NCBI GenBank assembly: GCA_036388475.1
Contig: DASVRT010000036.1
Location: forward strand, 1-64,000
DNA from: JALZHR01 sp036388475
GTDB taxonomy: Bacteria > Acidobacteriota > Blastocatellia > Pyrinomonadales > Pyrinomonadaceae
Direction: 5' to 3'
DNA: 64,000 nucleotides
The notes under the pieces were generated by a model. That model ran no database searches. It was not told the origin of the DNA and worked only from the letters and a program-made list of their open reading frames with translations. Each line of letters begins with the position of its first letter. Position 1 is the first letter of the stretch. Shown one piece after another: positions 52,758 to 61,360 of the stretch. The translations under genes were made by a program, and so were the position numbers.

Positions 52758-52865
52758 AAGTGAAAAGGCGGAAAAGTGAAAAAGTGAAAAAGCCGGTTGA
52801 GTATAATTCAACGAAACTTTTTCACTTTTTCACTTTTCCGCTCTTTTACTCTTTTACTCTTTTAC
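52756..52865. repeat. Hairpin filling the convergent gap (GTGAAAA/GAGTAAAA type)
   Basis: The left arm has GTGAAAA, GGCGGAAAA, GTGAAAAA, GTGAAAAA. The right arm has CTTTTTCA, CTTTTTCA, CTTTTCC, then CTCTTTTA twice. The stop codons of both flanking genes (52755-52757 and 52862-52864) lie within the repeat unit. Confidence 0.88.
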
Positions 52866-54793
52866 TTCATATATTTATCGAGAAAATCGGCGACGAGCGG
52901 GTAAAGCTCAAGCCGATTTTTCAGTTTCGAGATGCCGTGACCTTCGTCGTTGAAGAGTTTGTATTCGACGACCGCGCTGCGTTCTTTTAAGATTTTGACG
53001 ATTTGTTCGGCTTCGGTGTAAGGCACGCGCGGGTCGTTTCGCCCGTGAATGACAAAGAGCGGCGTTTTGATTTTATCGACTTTGGCAATCGGCGAGATGC
53101 GGCGCAGGAACTCGATGTCTTTATCAAGCATTCCGTATTCGACTTCGCGCTGGCGCCGACGATAGCCGGAAGTATTTTTTAAAAAAGTTTCCCAGTTGAC
53201 GATGCCGACCGTGTTGACCGCCGCCGCCCACAGTTCGGGATAAAGCGTAATCGCCGCCATCGTCATATAACCGCCGTAGCTGCCGCCCATCACGGCGATG
53301 CGTTTGGCGTCCGCGCCGCCCGACGTTTTCAGCCATTCGACCGCGTAAGCCAAATCCTTCACCGAATCTTCGCGTTTTTCCACGTCGTCCAGATGCGAGA
53401 AAGTTTTGCCGTAGCCGGTCGAGCCGCGCACGTTCGTCGCCAGAACCGCGTAGCCGCGCGACAGATAATATTGATAAAGCGGATTAAAGCCCGCGCGTTC
53501 CTGTCCTTCCGGTCCGCCGTGAACGCTGACGATGACGGGATTTTTTTGAATAAGACCCTTGCCGGAAATGATTCCAACCGGCGGACGATAATACCACGCG
53601 GGAATCTCGCGCCCGTCGAAGGTTTTGTATTTAATCAGCTGCGGCTCGACAAACGATTCCTGAGCGATTCCGGCGCGGTCGCTTTTCGTGATTTGAGTTA
53701 ATTTTTTCGATTTAATATCGTAAAGCCAGATGTCGGTGTTATTTTTCGCCGAACTGAACGTAAAAGCCAGCTTGCCGCCGTCGTTGGAGAATGTCAGACC
53801 GCCGGCGATGCCGCGCGCGGGCAGTTTTACGATTTCGTTTTTGAAATTGAGATTGGAGATGAGCGGTTTTCCGGTGACTTCGATTTTTCTTAAATTAAGC
53901 TCGCTGAAGCCTTCGCGGTTGATTGTGTAGGCGAGCAAATCGCCGCGTGGCGAAAGCTCGATGCCTTCCGTGTCCCACTCGGCGTTTTTCTCGACATAGA
54001 ACATCTTGTTTTCCGCGTCCGTCCGAACATTACCGATTTGCGCGAGCGATGAAAATTCGCGGTCGCTGTTCGCCGATAAAACAATCGAATCGCCGTCGGG
54101 CAGAAAATCGACGTCGCCGAACTCGCTCGCGCCGGTGTGCGGCGTCAAAAGCGTCGCTTTGTTTGTTTCGACGTCGAGCAGATACAAATTATTGTCCAGA
54201 CTCAATTCCGTTCCCGAGCGCGAAATGACGAGCTTTCTGCCGTCGCCGGAAACCGCCGCCACCGAATTGCTGCCGTCCTGTTTGTAAATGATTGTTTCAA
54301 TCGAATCGGCATCGCCGGCTTTGGCAAATTCCATCATATAAACGTCGAAATAGTTCGGGTTGCGTTCATTCGACGTATAAAAGACACGCTTTCCGTCCTT
54401 CGACCAGCCGCCGAAATTATGCCGCACTTTCGGGTCATTTGTCAGCTCTTTAATCTGCGAGCCGTCGTTCGACATCCAGAAAAGCTGCGTATTTTCATTG
54501 CCGCCGCGCGCCTTGCCGAAAACCAGTCCGTTGCCGGCGGGCGACCAGCGCACAAAACCGACATTATCGTCGTAATTCGTGATTTGCTTCGGCGCGCCCG
54601 ACGGCAAATCCATCATCCAGATTTGCGCGGTTCCGGTCACGTTGGTTAAATAAGCGAGACGTTTTCCGTCGGGCGAAAGGCTGGGCGAAACCGCCGAGCG
54701 GATATTTAAATATTGCTGAATCGTGTAATTCTGCGCGGCAGTCGAAATCGAAAACGCGCTCAAAACAATCAGCGCCAGGAAAAACTTCTTCAT
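52862..54793 (-). CDS. Secreted S9-family prolyl-oligopeptidase-like peptidase
   Basis: The 643-residue protein has a signal peptide (cleaved near STA-AQ, residue 20). An N-terminal WD40/TolB-type propeller (about 30-370) precedes the alpha/beta hydrolase domain (about 390-643). The triad is Ser505 (GGSYGGYM), Asp587 (HGRNDPRVP) and His619 (NDEGHG). The enzyme likely cleaves short peptides, as in acylaminoacyl-peptidase or DPP-type members. GAGGAG lies upstream of ATG. Confidence 0.93.
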   Translation of the reverse strand: MKKFFLALIVLSAFSISTAAQNYTIQQYLNIRSAVSPSLSPDGKRLAYLTNVTGTAQIWMMDLPSGAPKQITNYDDNVGFVRWSPAGNGLVFGKARGGNENTQLFWMSNDGSQIKELTNDPKVRHNFGGWSKDGKRVFYTSNERNPNYFDVYMMEFAKAGDADSIETIIYKQDGSNSVAAVSGDGRKLVISRSGTELSLDNNLYLLDVETNKATLLTPHTGASEFGDVDFLPDGDSIVLSANSDREFSSLAQIGNVRTDAENKMFYVEKNAEWDTEGIELSPRGDLLAYTINREGFSELNLRKIEVTGKPLISNLNFKNEIVKLPARGIAGGLTFSNDGGKLAFTFSSAKNNTDIWLYDIKSKKLTQITKSDRAGIAQESFVEPQLIKYKTFDGREIPAWYYRPPVGIISGKGLIQKNPVIVSVHGGPEGQERAGFNPLYQYYLSRGYAVLATNVRGSTGYGKTFSHLDDVEKREDSVKDLAYAVEWLKTSGGADAKRIAVMGGSYGGYMTMAAITLYPELWAAAVNTVGIVNWETFLKNTSGYRRRQREVEYGMLDKDIEFLRRISPIAKVDKIKTPLFVIHGRNDPRVPYTEAEQIVKILKERSAVVEYKLFNDEGHGISKLKNRLELYPLVADFLDKYMK

Positions 54794-54850
54794 CTTTTTC
54801 TCCTCAGAAAATAAAAACGGACAGTGAATTTTTATACATTATCCACTAAA

Positions 54851-54919
54851 AAGCGGTAAACGGTAAACGGTAAGTCGCAGTTATCAAATAACGAACTTAC
54901 CGTTTACCGCTTGCCACTG
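54851..54919. repeat. Heptamer-repeat hairpin with unequal arms (CGGTAAA)
   Basis: The left arm has GCGGTAAA, CGGTAAA, CGGTAAG (54851-54874). The right arm has CTTACCG, TTTACCG, CTTGCCA (54896-54916). The left arm carries one heptamer more than the right arm can pair with. Confidence 0.85.
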
Positions 54920-54922
54920 ATA

Positions 54923-55891
54923 CTATTTGTATTTTGCCAGAAACGCCCTGACGTCGTCGCGCATTTCGGTTGTGACCGTGTGTTTGACGTTCGGGTAAAG
55001 CCGGAATTCGGCGCGCAAGCCGCTTTGCTCGTAGAGCGCTTTGGAAATCGTCCAGCGCTCGACCGGCGTTTTGCCGAAAAGCTCGAAAATCAGATTCTTG
55101 TCTTCTTCCTCGTAAGAATCGCCGAAGACGACCGAATCGTTTTCGTCCCGGTCGCCGAGAAAGACGAAAAGCGGAACTTTCCGAAGATTTTTCAAATCCA
55201 GCGCGGCGCCCGAAACCGCTTTCAAATCGTCCGTGCCGATTGGATAACGCAGAGTTTTTTCTTTAAAGACGGAAGCGGGCGCAATCGCCCAGCCGCCGGG
55301 CGAGCCGATTGCCGCCGCCTTGACGCGCGCCGGATGCAGAAACGTAAAACGATTGGCAAACATTCCCGACGCCGAAAAACCGTTGAGCAAAACGCGCTCG
55401 TCAAACTTCAGATTTTCCTTTCGCAAACGCGCCCGCGCGTCGTCAATCATCGCTATCAACTGCCAATCGAATCGACGATATTCCTTTTTGTCGTTGATTA
55501 AAGCATCGCGGTCGAGCGCGTGCGTGTAAATCCGCCAATCGGTTTGCGGGCGCGGAAAAACCGGCATCAAAACCATCACGCGCAGCACGGAAGCGACCTC
55601 GCGGCTCATCGCCATTCTTTTTTTTACGTCCGCTTCGTGAACGTCGAGCGCGTCGTCAAGCGTTCCGGTATTGTTCGGCAAAACGAGAATCGTCTGCCTT
55701 TCCTTCCGCGCCCGCGCCTCGCGCAGCTCCGGCGGCAAATATAAATAATACGGGTAAGCAAAACCTTTCTCCGGCGCGGCTTCAATCTTAAAAGGCGCGG
55801 TCGAAATTTTCGTTTCGCCGCCGGCAATCTGCGCTGCCGAAGCTCCGGCGAGAAATAAAAGAAACGATAAAATATAAATAACATTTTTCAT
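54923..55891 (-). CDS. Secreted alpha/beta-hydrolase (esterase-like)
   Basis: The 322-residue protein has a signal peptide (cleaved near ASA-AQ). Nucleophile elbow GFSASG (Ser173), an acid near Asp247-Asp252 (FLGDRDENDS) and His304 (NVKHTVT) form a triad. It resembles secreted esterases of the feruloyl or polyhydroxybutyrate depolymerase-like group. The substrate is unknown. The start ATG at 55891 is preceded by no strong ribosome site. Confidence 0.82.
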   Translation of the reverse strand: MKNVIYILSFLLFLAGASAAQIAGGETKISTAPFKIEAAPEKGFAYPYYLYLPPELREARARKERQTILVLPNNTGTLDDALDVHEADVKKRMAMSREVASVLRVMVLMPVFPRPQTDWRIYTHALDRDALINDKKEYRRFDWQLIAMIDDARARLRKENLKFDERVLLNGFSASGMFANRFTFLHPARVKAAAIGSPGGWAIAPASVFKEKTLRYPIGTDDLKAVSGAALDLKNLRKVPLFVFLGDRDENDSVVFGDSYEEEDKNLIFELFGKTPVERWTISKALYEQSGLRAEFRLYPNVKHTVTTEMRDDVRAFLAKYK

Positions 55892-55964
55892 AACAGTTTC
55901 TTTTACGCCGCCCGCAAAACCCGCGTTCCAAATGTTTTTAACAACTTACCCGTTTGGGTAAACC

Positions 55965-56050
55965 GAAGGCGGTAAGCAGTATGAGGTTTGAATATTCAAC
56001 GTTGAATTGTAAAATCTGACTGCTTTTCGCTTTCTGCCTACCGCCTTTCG
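55965..56050. repeat. Heptamer-repeat hairpin with a palindromic inner stem
   Basis: The left arm has AAGGCGG, TAAGCAG, TATGAGG. The right arm has TGCTTTT, CGCTTTC, TGCCTAC, CGCCTTT. TTCAACGTTGAA (55995-56006) forms a perfect palindrome in the middle. Confidence 0.7.
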
Positions 56051-56062
56051 TCTTCTTCCCGT

Positions 56063-56554
56063 TTACAAATTAATCTTCCGATTCTCGCCGCCGTCGGCGC
56101 GTTCGCCAGTCACCATCGCTTTGACGAAGCCGGCAAGCTGCACCAGCGTCGAGGACGGCGAATCCCAATATTCGGCTTGTTCGACGCCGACTTTCAGCAA
56201 AACCAGATTCGGGTCTTCCAGCCCGTCGGGAAACCACGCTTTATAAATCGGATTCCAAAGCTCTTCGATTTTCGCGCGGTCTTTGACGATTTCCGCCGTT
56301 CCCGTGACCGAAACATACGTGTTCGAATCGGGCGCGGCGTAAGAAACATTAACGCGCCGGTCTTTTTCGATTTCCTCCGTCTTGTGCGTCTCCGAACTGG
56401 TAAAAAACCACAAATCGCCGTCGAAATCGAATTCCTGCGTCTGCATCGGACGCGAGCGCAAAATGCCCCAGTCAATCGTCGTCAGCATCGCCACCTCGAC
56501 GTCTTTGATTAAATCGTTCAGCTTGCGGATTGATTCTTGTCTTTTGTCTTCCAT
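56063..56554 (-). CDS. Pyridoxamine 5'-phosphate oxidase-like general stress protein 26 family
   Basis: The 163-residue protein is a split-barrel flavin-binding protein. The N-terminal helix (QESIRKLNDLIKDVEVAM) is followed by barrel strands with SRPMQTQEFDFDGDLWFFTS, SETHKTEEIEKDRRVNVSYA and SVTGTAEIVKDRAKIEELW. The family often binds FMN or F420. Its role is probably in stress, but the substrate is unknown. GGGAAGG lies just upstream of the ATG. Confidence 0.88.
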   Translation of the reverse strand: MEDKRQESIRKLNDLIKDVEVAMLTTIDWGILRSRPMQTQEFDFDGDLWFFTSSETHKTEEIEKDRRVNVSYAAPDSNTYVSVTGTAEIVKDRAKIEELWNPIYKAWFPDGLEDPNLVLLKVGVEQAEYWDSPSSTLVQLAGFVKAMVTGERADGGENRKINL

Positions 56555-56615
56555 TTTACCTTCCCTTTTTCGATTGTAATTTATATTTTAACTTTACTTT
56601 TTACGAGCAAAGTTT

Positions 56616-57035
56616 TCAAACTATACATTCGCGCAGTTTCTGAATGAAGGTTTGTGCTTGCGATGTTTTGAAACGATATTCAATCGTTCCCGCCCATTCG
56701 TTGTGAAACAGCGAGGCGTCGAAGGCGACCAGTAAAGCGGTTTCGTCTTCGAGCGAGAATTGAAGGCGGCGAAAACGCTCGTCGGCGAGGGAAACGTCGA
56801 TGATTTGGCTTGAATGGCGAAAGGCGAGCAGGCGCGTTTTCGTGAGAGTAATGGAAGCGGTGTACCATTGGCGTTTCCAGTTGGAATATCTGCCGGGCGA
56901 GCGAAAATTTCGATACGTGACCGTGCCTTTGATGCCTTCGTCCGAGAGCAGAACGCCCTCGCTTTCGAGCGCGGCGCGATACGGCGCGGGAATTTTTCCG
57001 AATCCGAAAAGCCGGTAAAGAAGCGTTTTTTTCAT
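56616..57035 (-). CDS. Hypothetical protein with PH/GRAM-like strands
   Basis: The 139-residue protein has no signal peptide. Its pattern of alternating strands (GVLLSDEGIKGTVTYRNF, YTASITLTKTRLLAFRHSSQ, RLQFSLEDETALLVAF) ending in a helix (SQAQTFIQKLRECI) resembles small PH or GRAM domains. Family membership is not certain. It starts four bases after the stop of the preceding membrane protein gene, so the two are co-transcribed. Confidence 0.6.
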   Translation of the reverse strand: MKKTLLYRLFGFGKIPAPYRAALESEGVLLSDEGIKGTVTYRNFRSPGRYSNWKRQWYTASITLTKTRLLAFRHSSQIIDVSLADERFRRLQFSLEDETALLVAFDASLFHNEWAGTIEYRFKTSQAQTFIQKLRECIV

Positions 57036-57039
57036 TTCC

Positions 57040-57468
57040 TTATTTCACGCCTAAAAACTCGGTCGCGACAAAGCCCCAGAGAATGAACGACAAGCCGCCG
57101 ATGTGACCGGCAATCAGCAGATACATATACCACGTCGTCGAAAAGCTGCGCTCGCGGAATATATTGTCGGTTTCGTTCTTTAAGCCGTTTGCCAGATGCC
57201 CGCCGACGGTCGTGACAAAGAACACGAGAAGCGTGCCGACTGCGCCGAGCTGAAGCGTTTCGGAATACGGATTGTATTCGACCAATTTGGCGACGACGAG
57301 CATCGCGAAGCTGTAAAGAAAGGCGACCCGATGCGCAATATCTACGTAAACCGGCGCGGTATGCTCGGCGCTCGTCATCATCCGCCGGTATTTGACGATG
57401 CCGATGAGCATTCCCGACAGAAGAAAAAGACCGGACGACAAAAGACTGATTTTAACGGCAATATTCAT
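57040..57468 (-). CDS. Four-helix membrane protein with conserved-looking His residues
   Basis: The 142-residue protein has about four helices (roughly 5-25, 45-65, 72-95, 112-136). His residues at the membrane edges (AHRVAF, GGHLANG, AGHIGG) could bind heme or metal, but this is speculative. It ends four bases before the next gene on the minus strand. Confidence 0.6.
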   Translation of the reverse strand: MNIAVKISLLSSGLFLLSGMLIGIVKYRRMMTSAEHTAPVYVDIAHRVAFLYSFAMLVVAKLVEYNPYSETLQLGAVGTLLVFFVTTVGGHLANGLKNETDNIFRERSFSTTWYMYLLIAGHIGGLSFILWGFVATEFLGVK

Positions 57469-57570
57469 CTCAAACTCCTGAAGCTGATTTTATGCGGGAG
57501 CGTACCTTTGCCGTCTATCTTAAACCGAAAACGTTTTCGGGAAAGTAATATTTTTGTAATTACGCAAAAC

Positions 57571-57666
57571 AATTAAGAATTAAAAATTACGAATTACGAA
57601 TGGTCGATTGAATTCAAAAGTATGATTTAATTCAATCTAATTCGTAATTTTTAATTCGTAATTTAA
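57571..57666. repeat. Heptamer-repeat hairpin (ATTACGA)
   Basis: The left arm has ATTAAGA, ATTAAAA, ATTACGA, ATTACGA. The right arm has ATTCGTA, ATTTTTA, ATTCGTA, ATTTAA. The stop codon of the next gene (57663-57665) is part of the right arm. Confidence 0.82.
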
Positions 57667-58106
57667 GATGTGTGGTCGTGAACAATTTTCCAGCCGTCTT
57701 TGAATTTGCGGAAAATCAGCGTAAAGCGTCCCTGGCTGTCCTGCGGCTCGTGCTGAACTTTCCAGCGTCCGAGCACGACCGCCGAATCTTTCGACAAAAT
57801 TGTGATTTCCAGATCGGAAAACGTCAGAACGCCCATTCTTTCGCGCGTGTTGTAGCTTTTCTTGTAGTTGTCGGTCACGCCCTGCCAGCCGCGACGGACG
57901 TTGTCGCCCGAGACGAAAACGAGATTTTCCGATTTCCAGTAGCCCCGCATAAAGCCGTCAACCGAGCCTTGATTCCACGCCGCCGCCTGCGCGTCCATTA
58001 CTGCGCGGATTTCATTTTTCGCTTTCTCGTCGCGCGTTGCGTTCTGGGCGTGGATGTTTGCCGTCAAAAAAAATACGATTGAAAGTAGAAACAGATAGTT
58101 TTTCAT
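57663..58106 (-). CDS. Secreted DUF4440/SnoaL-like protein
   Basis: The 147-residue protein has a signal peptide (cleaved near IHA-QN, residue 20). The rest is an NTF2-fold of the DUF4440 type, with EIRAVMDAQAAAWNQGSVDG, NVRRGWQGVTDNYKK and GRWKVQHEPQDSQGRFTLIF, ending WKIVHDHTS. Such proteins are often ligand-binding or ketosteroid-isomerase-like; activity is unknown. Confidence 0.85.
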   Translation of the reverse strand: MKNYLFLLSIVFFLTANIHAQNATRDEKAKNEIRAVMDAQAAAWNQGSVDGFMRGYWKSENLVFVSGDNVRRGWQGVTDNYKKSYNTRERMGVLTFSDLEITILSKDSAVVLGRWKVQHEPQDSQGRFTLIFRKFKDGWKIVHDHTS

Positions 58107-58130
58107 AACGCTAATAATCTAACCCAATAA

Positions 58131-58248
58131 GCGGAATTAGGGAATTACGGGAATCGGTGATTAGGTGGTTAGGGAAATAAGGACAGCTTTCTATTTTCTA
58201 TATTCTCCTTAATGCGCTAATTCCCTTAATCCCTATCGCCCTAAATAA
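58131..58248. repeat. Octamer-repeat hairpin (GGGAATTA)
   Basis: The left arm has GGAATTA, GGGAATTA, CGGGAATC, GGTGATTA, GGTGGTTA, GGGAAATAA. The right arm has CTAATTCC, CTTAATCC, CTATCGCC, CTAAAT. The period here is eight. Confidence 0.75.
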
Positions 58249-58318
58249 TAATTATTTGTGATTTGCGTGCCAATTACAGTATTATTTATTGATAGTCTAC
58301 TTGATATATTTAATTGAA

Positions 58319-60778
58319 ATGCTCCGGTTTTCCGCCGGAAGCGGGAACAAGGGGTTGCAGCAGGTAATGGCATCGGAGTTGGCGAACGAGGGAAGTTTAG
58401 ACGGGAAAATTTTTGAAACGGTTGCGGCGGGCATCGTCTGTCTCGACCGTGAAATGCGGATTATTCGTTGTAACCGGATGGGCGCGCGCTCAATCGGCGC
58501 GCGGGAGGACATTGCGGGAAAGCTTTTTGACGAGGTCGTCAAAACAAATTTCGACAATGTAAAAATCGCTTTCCAAAAAGTTTTAGACGATAAAAGGACG
58601 CGCACTTTCTGGAGCTTTCCGCTCGCCGCCGAGACGGGCGAGAAGACATTCTGGGATTATACGATCAGCGAGCTGGAAGGCGTCATTTTATTGTCCGCCG
58701 TCGAAGCTACCGACCGCGTGCAGGGCGAGTATAATCTGCGAAGCGCCGTCGAGGACGCGCATCAATACGCCGACGAGCTGCAATCAATCGTGACGCAGAT
58801 GTCCGACGGCTTGATTGTTTTCGACGCGCACGGCGAGGTTCTCAAAATCAATCAAGCCGCCAGAGATTTGCTCGGCGAAGCCGCTTCCATCTTTCAACCC
58901 AAACAGAAAAAAACGAAAAAGAAAACTCCGCTCATCACCAGGCTCGACGGAAAAACTTTTCCCGCCGGAAAATACCCGTGGCAGCTGGCGTGCGCGAAGG
59001 GCAAAGAGAGCGTCAACGTCGAGATGCGCGTGCGCCGCCGCGCCGACAGCGAGGCGATTATCAGCATTAACGCCGCGCCGCTGCGCGATAAAAAAGAAAA
59101 CGTTTCCGGCGCGGTCGTCGTTCTGCACGACGTGACCGAAAACCGCAAATTGATTGACGAATTGCGCGAGGCAAACCGCCGGCTGGAAGAATACAATCGT
59201 CTGAAAGCCGAATTCGTCGCCAATATGTCGCACGAGCTGCGCACGCCGCTGACGGCGATTATCGGTTTTGCGCAGCTTATGCAGATGAAAACGCGAAAGG
59301 ACGATTTTTCGCTCGTCACGGTCGGCGACGGCTTGGAGCGAATTTTGCGCAACGGTCGCCACCTGCTCAGCCTGATTGACGAAGTGCTGGATTTATCGAA
59401 AATCGAAGCCGGACGCCTGACCCTGCATCTCGAACATTTCGACATTCCGGAATTAATCGAAAAAACTTTCGGCAATCTGGAATCGCTGGCGCTCGGCAAA
59501 AATCTGAAATACAGTCTGAAAATTTCCGGCGATTTCCCGTTTGCTTACAGCGACCCGGCACGCATCAGGCAGATTTTGCTGAACTTAATCTCGAACGCCA
59601 TCAAATTTACCGACGCCGGTTCAATCGACGTCGAGCTGCGCAGCGACGACAAACAAAAATGGCAGGCGGTCGTCCGCGATACGGGCGTCGGCATCAAGGC
59701 GGAAAATATCAACACGGTTTTCGAGCGTTTCCGTCAGGTTGACGGCTCATACACGCGCTCGGTCGGCGGATTCGGACTCGGGCTGGCGATTTCCCAGCAG
59801 CTTGCCGGATTGCTCGGCGGCGCGATAACGGTCGAATCGGATTACAAAAAAGGCTCGACCTTTATCTTGACCTTGCCGTTTATAGTGCCGCAGGCGCGAG
59901 AAACTCTGATTGCCGTGTCGGGACAGCCGCAGGAGCTTTCCGTTTTAATCGAAACCGGCGAAAAAGAAAAAAATAAAGCCGCCGCATCGACAGACGAAAA
60001 ACCGCTTATTCTGGTGATCGACGACATTCCCGATTCGACGCGTCTTTTGACGGAAACGCTGGAAAATGCCGGTTATCGCGTCCAGATAGCGCATTCCGGC
60101 GCGGAAGGAATTCTGCTGGCGCGCTCGCTTCAGCCGGTCGCCGTCACGCTCGACGTGATGATGCCGGGAATGGACGGCTGGCGCGTGCTTCAGGCGATGA
60201 AAACCGATTCGCAGCTGGCGCAGATTCCGGTCGTCGTCGTTTCGATTGTGGACAACAAACCGCTCGGCTATCGGCTCGGCGCGAGCGGTTATCTGGTTAA
60301 ACCCGTCGAGCCGAACAATCTTTTAAACACGCTCAATACGGTGATGACCTCGCCGGGCGAAAAGGCGAACGAATATATTCTGGTCGTCGACGACGAATAC
60401 GGCGTGCGCGAGCTTCTGATTTCCGCGCTCAAACAGGGCGGATATAAAACGCGCAGCGCGGCGAGCGGCGAGATTGCCTTTTCGATGGCGACGAAGCGTC
60501 CGCCGATGGCGATTCTCACCGATTTGCATATGCCGGGCGGAATGAGCGGCTTTGAATTGATTGCGCGGCTGCGTTCCGAGCCGGAAACGGTGCAGACGCC
60601 GATTATCGTTATTACCGGCAAGGATTTGCTGGCGGAAGACCGGCATTTTATCAGCGGGCAGATTGCCGACGTGATTCGCAAAGGCGACCTGATGCTCTCG
60701 AATCTGGACGAAAGACTGCGCGAAACCCTCGAAGAAATAGGAGTAGAACCGACGAATGGCAAAAATAATGCTGGTTGA
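58319..60778 (+). CDS. Hybrid sensor histidine kinase (PAS-PAS-HisKA-HATPase-REC-REC)
   Basis: From ATG 58319 the protein has 819 residues; a start at 58367 with an AGCAGG-like site is equally possible. Two PAS domains (about 28-135 and 155-275) are followed by HisKA with His305 (ANMSHELRTP), HATPase with N box (LLNLISNAIKF), DTGVGI and GGFGLGLA. Two receiver domains follow: REC1 with Asp612 (VTLDVMMPG) and REC2 with Asp735 (LTDLHMPG). There is no membrane segment, so it is cytoplasmic. A stand-alone receiver gene overlaps its end by 23 bases. The target is unknown. Confidence 0.93.
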   Translation: MLRFSAGSGNKGLQQVMASELANEGSLDGKIFETVAAGIVCLDREMRIIRCNRMGARSIGAREDIAGKLFDEVVKTNFDNVKIAFQKVLDDKRTRTFWSFPLAAETGEKTFWDYTISELEGVILLSAVEATDRVQGEYNLRSAVEDAHQYADELQSIVTQMSDGLIVFDAHGEVLKINQAARDLLGEAASIFQPKQKKTKKKTPLITRLDGKTFPAGKYPWQLACAKGKESVNVEMRVRRRADSEAIISINAAPLRDKKENVSGAVVVLHDVTENRKLIDELREANRRLEEYNRLKAEFVANMSHELRTPLTAIIGFAQLMQMKTRKDDFSLVTVGDGLERILRNGRHLLSLIDEVLDLSKIEAGRLTLHLEHFDIPELIEKTFGNLESLALGKNLKYSLKISGDFPFAYSDPARIRQILLNLISNAIKFTDAGSIDVELRSDDKQKWQAVVRDTGVGIKAENINTVFERFRQVDGSYTRSVGGFGLGLAISQQLAGLLGGAITVESDYKKGSTFILTLPFIVPQARETLIAVSGQPQELSVLIETGEKEKNKAAASTDEKPLILVIDDIPDSTRLLTETLENAGYRVQIAHSGAEGILLARSLQPVAVTLDVMMPGMDGWRVLQAMKTDSQLAQIPVVVVSIVDNKPLGYRLGASGYLVKPVEPNNLLNTLNTVMTSPGEKANEYILVVDDEYGVRELLISALKQGGYKTRSAASGEIAFSMATKRPPMAILTDLHMPGGMSGFELIARLRSEPETVQTPIIVITGKDLLAEDRHFISGQIADVIRKGDLMLSNLDERLRETLEEIGVEPTNGKNNAG

Positions 60779-61163
60779 AGATGCCGCCGACACGAGCGAC
60801 CTCATCACGGCGATTCTCGAAATGGCGGGACACAACGTAGATTCCGCCGAAACCGGAGAAGATGCGCTCGCCAAAATTCAAACGCTGCGCCCGGACGTAA
60901 TTCTGATGGATATAAGCCTGCCCGGCACGATGAGCGGTCTGGACGTCGTGCACGCCTTGCGCGCCGATTCCGCTTTTGAGGCGACGCCGATTCTGGCTTT
61001 AACCGCGCACGCGCTCGTCGACGACCGTCGCCGCTCATTGGCGGTCGGCTGCGACGAACATATTACAAAACCGATTTTCGATTTGGAAGAATTTGCCGAA
61101 ATCGTTTCGCGCTATGCCGAACAAGGCAGAAAATTTGCCGACAGACCGGCAAACGTCGGGTAA
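60756..61163 (+). CDS. Stand-alone response regulator receiver (CheY-like)
   Basis: The 135-residue protein is a single REC domain: acidic pocket EDA (about 8-10), phosphorylation Asp52 (ILMDISLPG), Thr/Ala segment ALTAHAL and Lys in ITKPI. No DNA-binding domain follows, so it probably acts as a phosphorelay output or by protein contact. It overlaps the kinase gene by 23 bases, with AGGAG about 12 bases upstream. Confidence 0.93.
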   Translation: MAKIMLVEDAADTSDLITAILEMAGHNVDSAETGEDALAKIQTLRPDVILMDISLPGTMSGLDVVHALRADSAFEATPILALTAHALVDDRRRSLAVGCDEHITKPIFDLEEFAEIVSRYAEQGRKFADRPANVG

Positions 61164-61360
61164 TCGAAAGCTATCTCGCTAAACAATATTGACGACAAAT
61201 GATTTTTAGCTGACTTCGAGTCATTTTACGTCGACTAAAAGCGCCTTTTAGTCTGCCGGGCAATGTAAAAAGAAAATAAAATGAACGAAAAGAAAACCGC
61301 CGTTGATTTTGTTTTCGGGAAAAGATAAATTATGCGGGCGGCATCCCGGCGCAAACTCTT

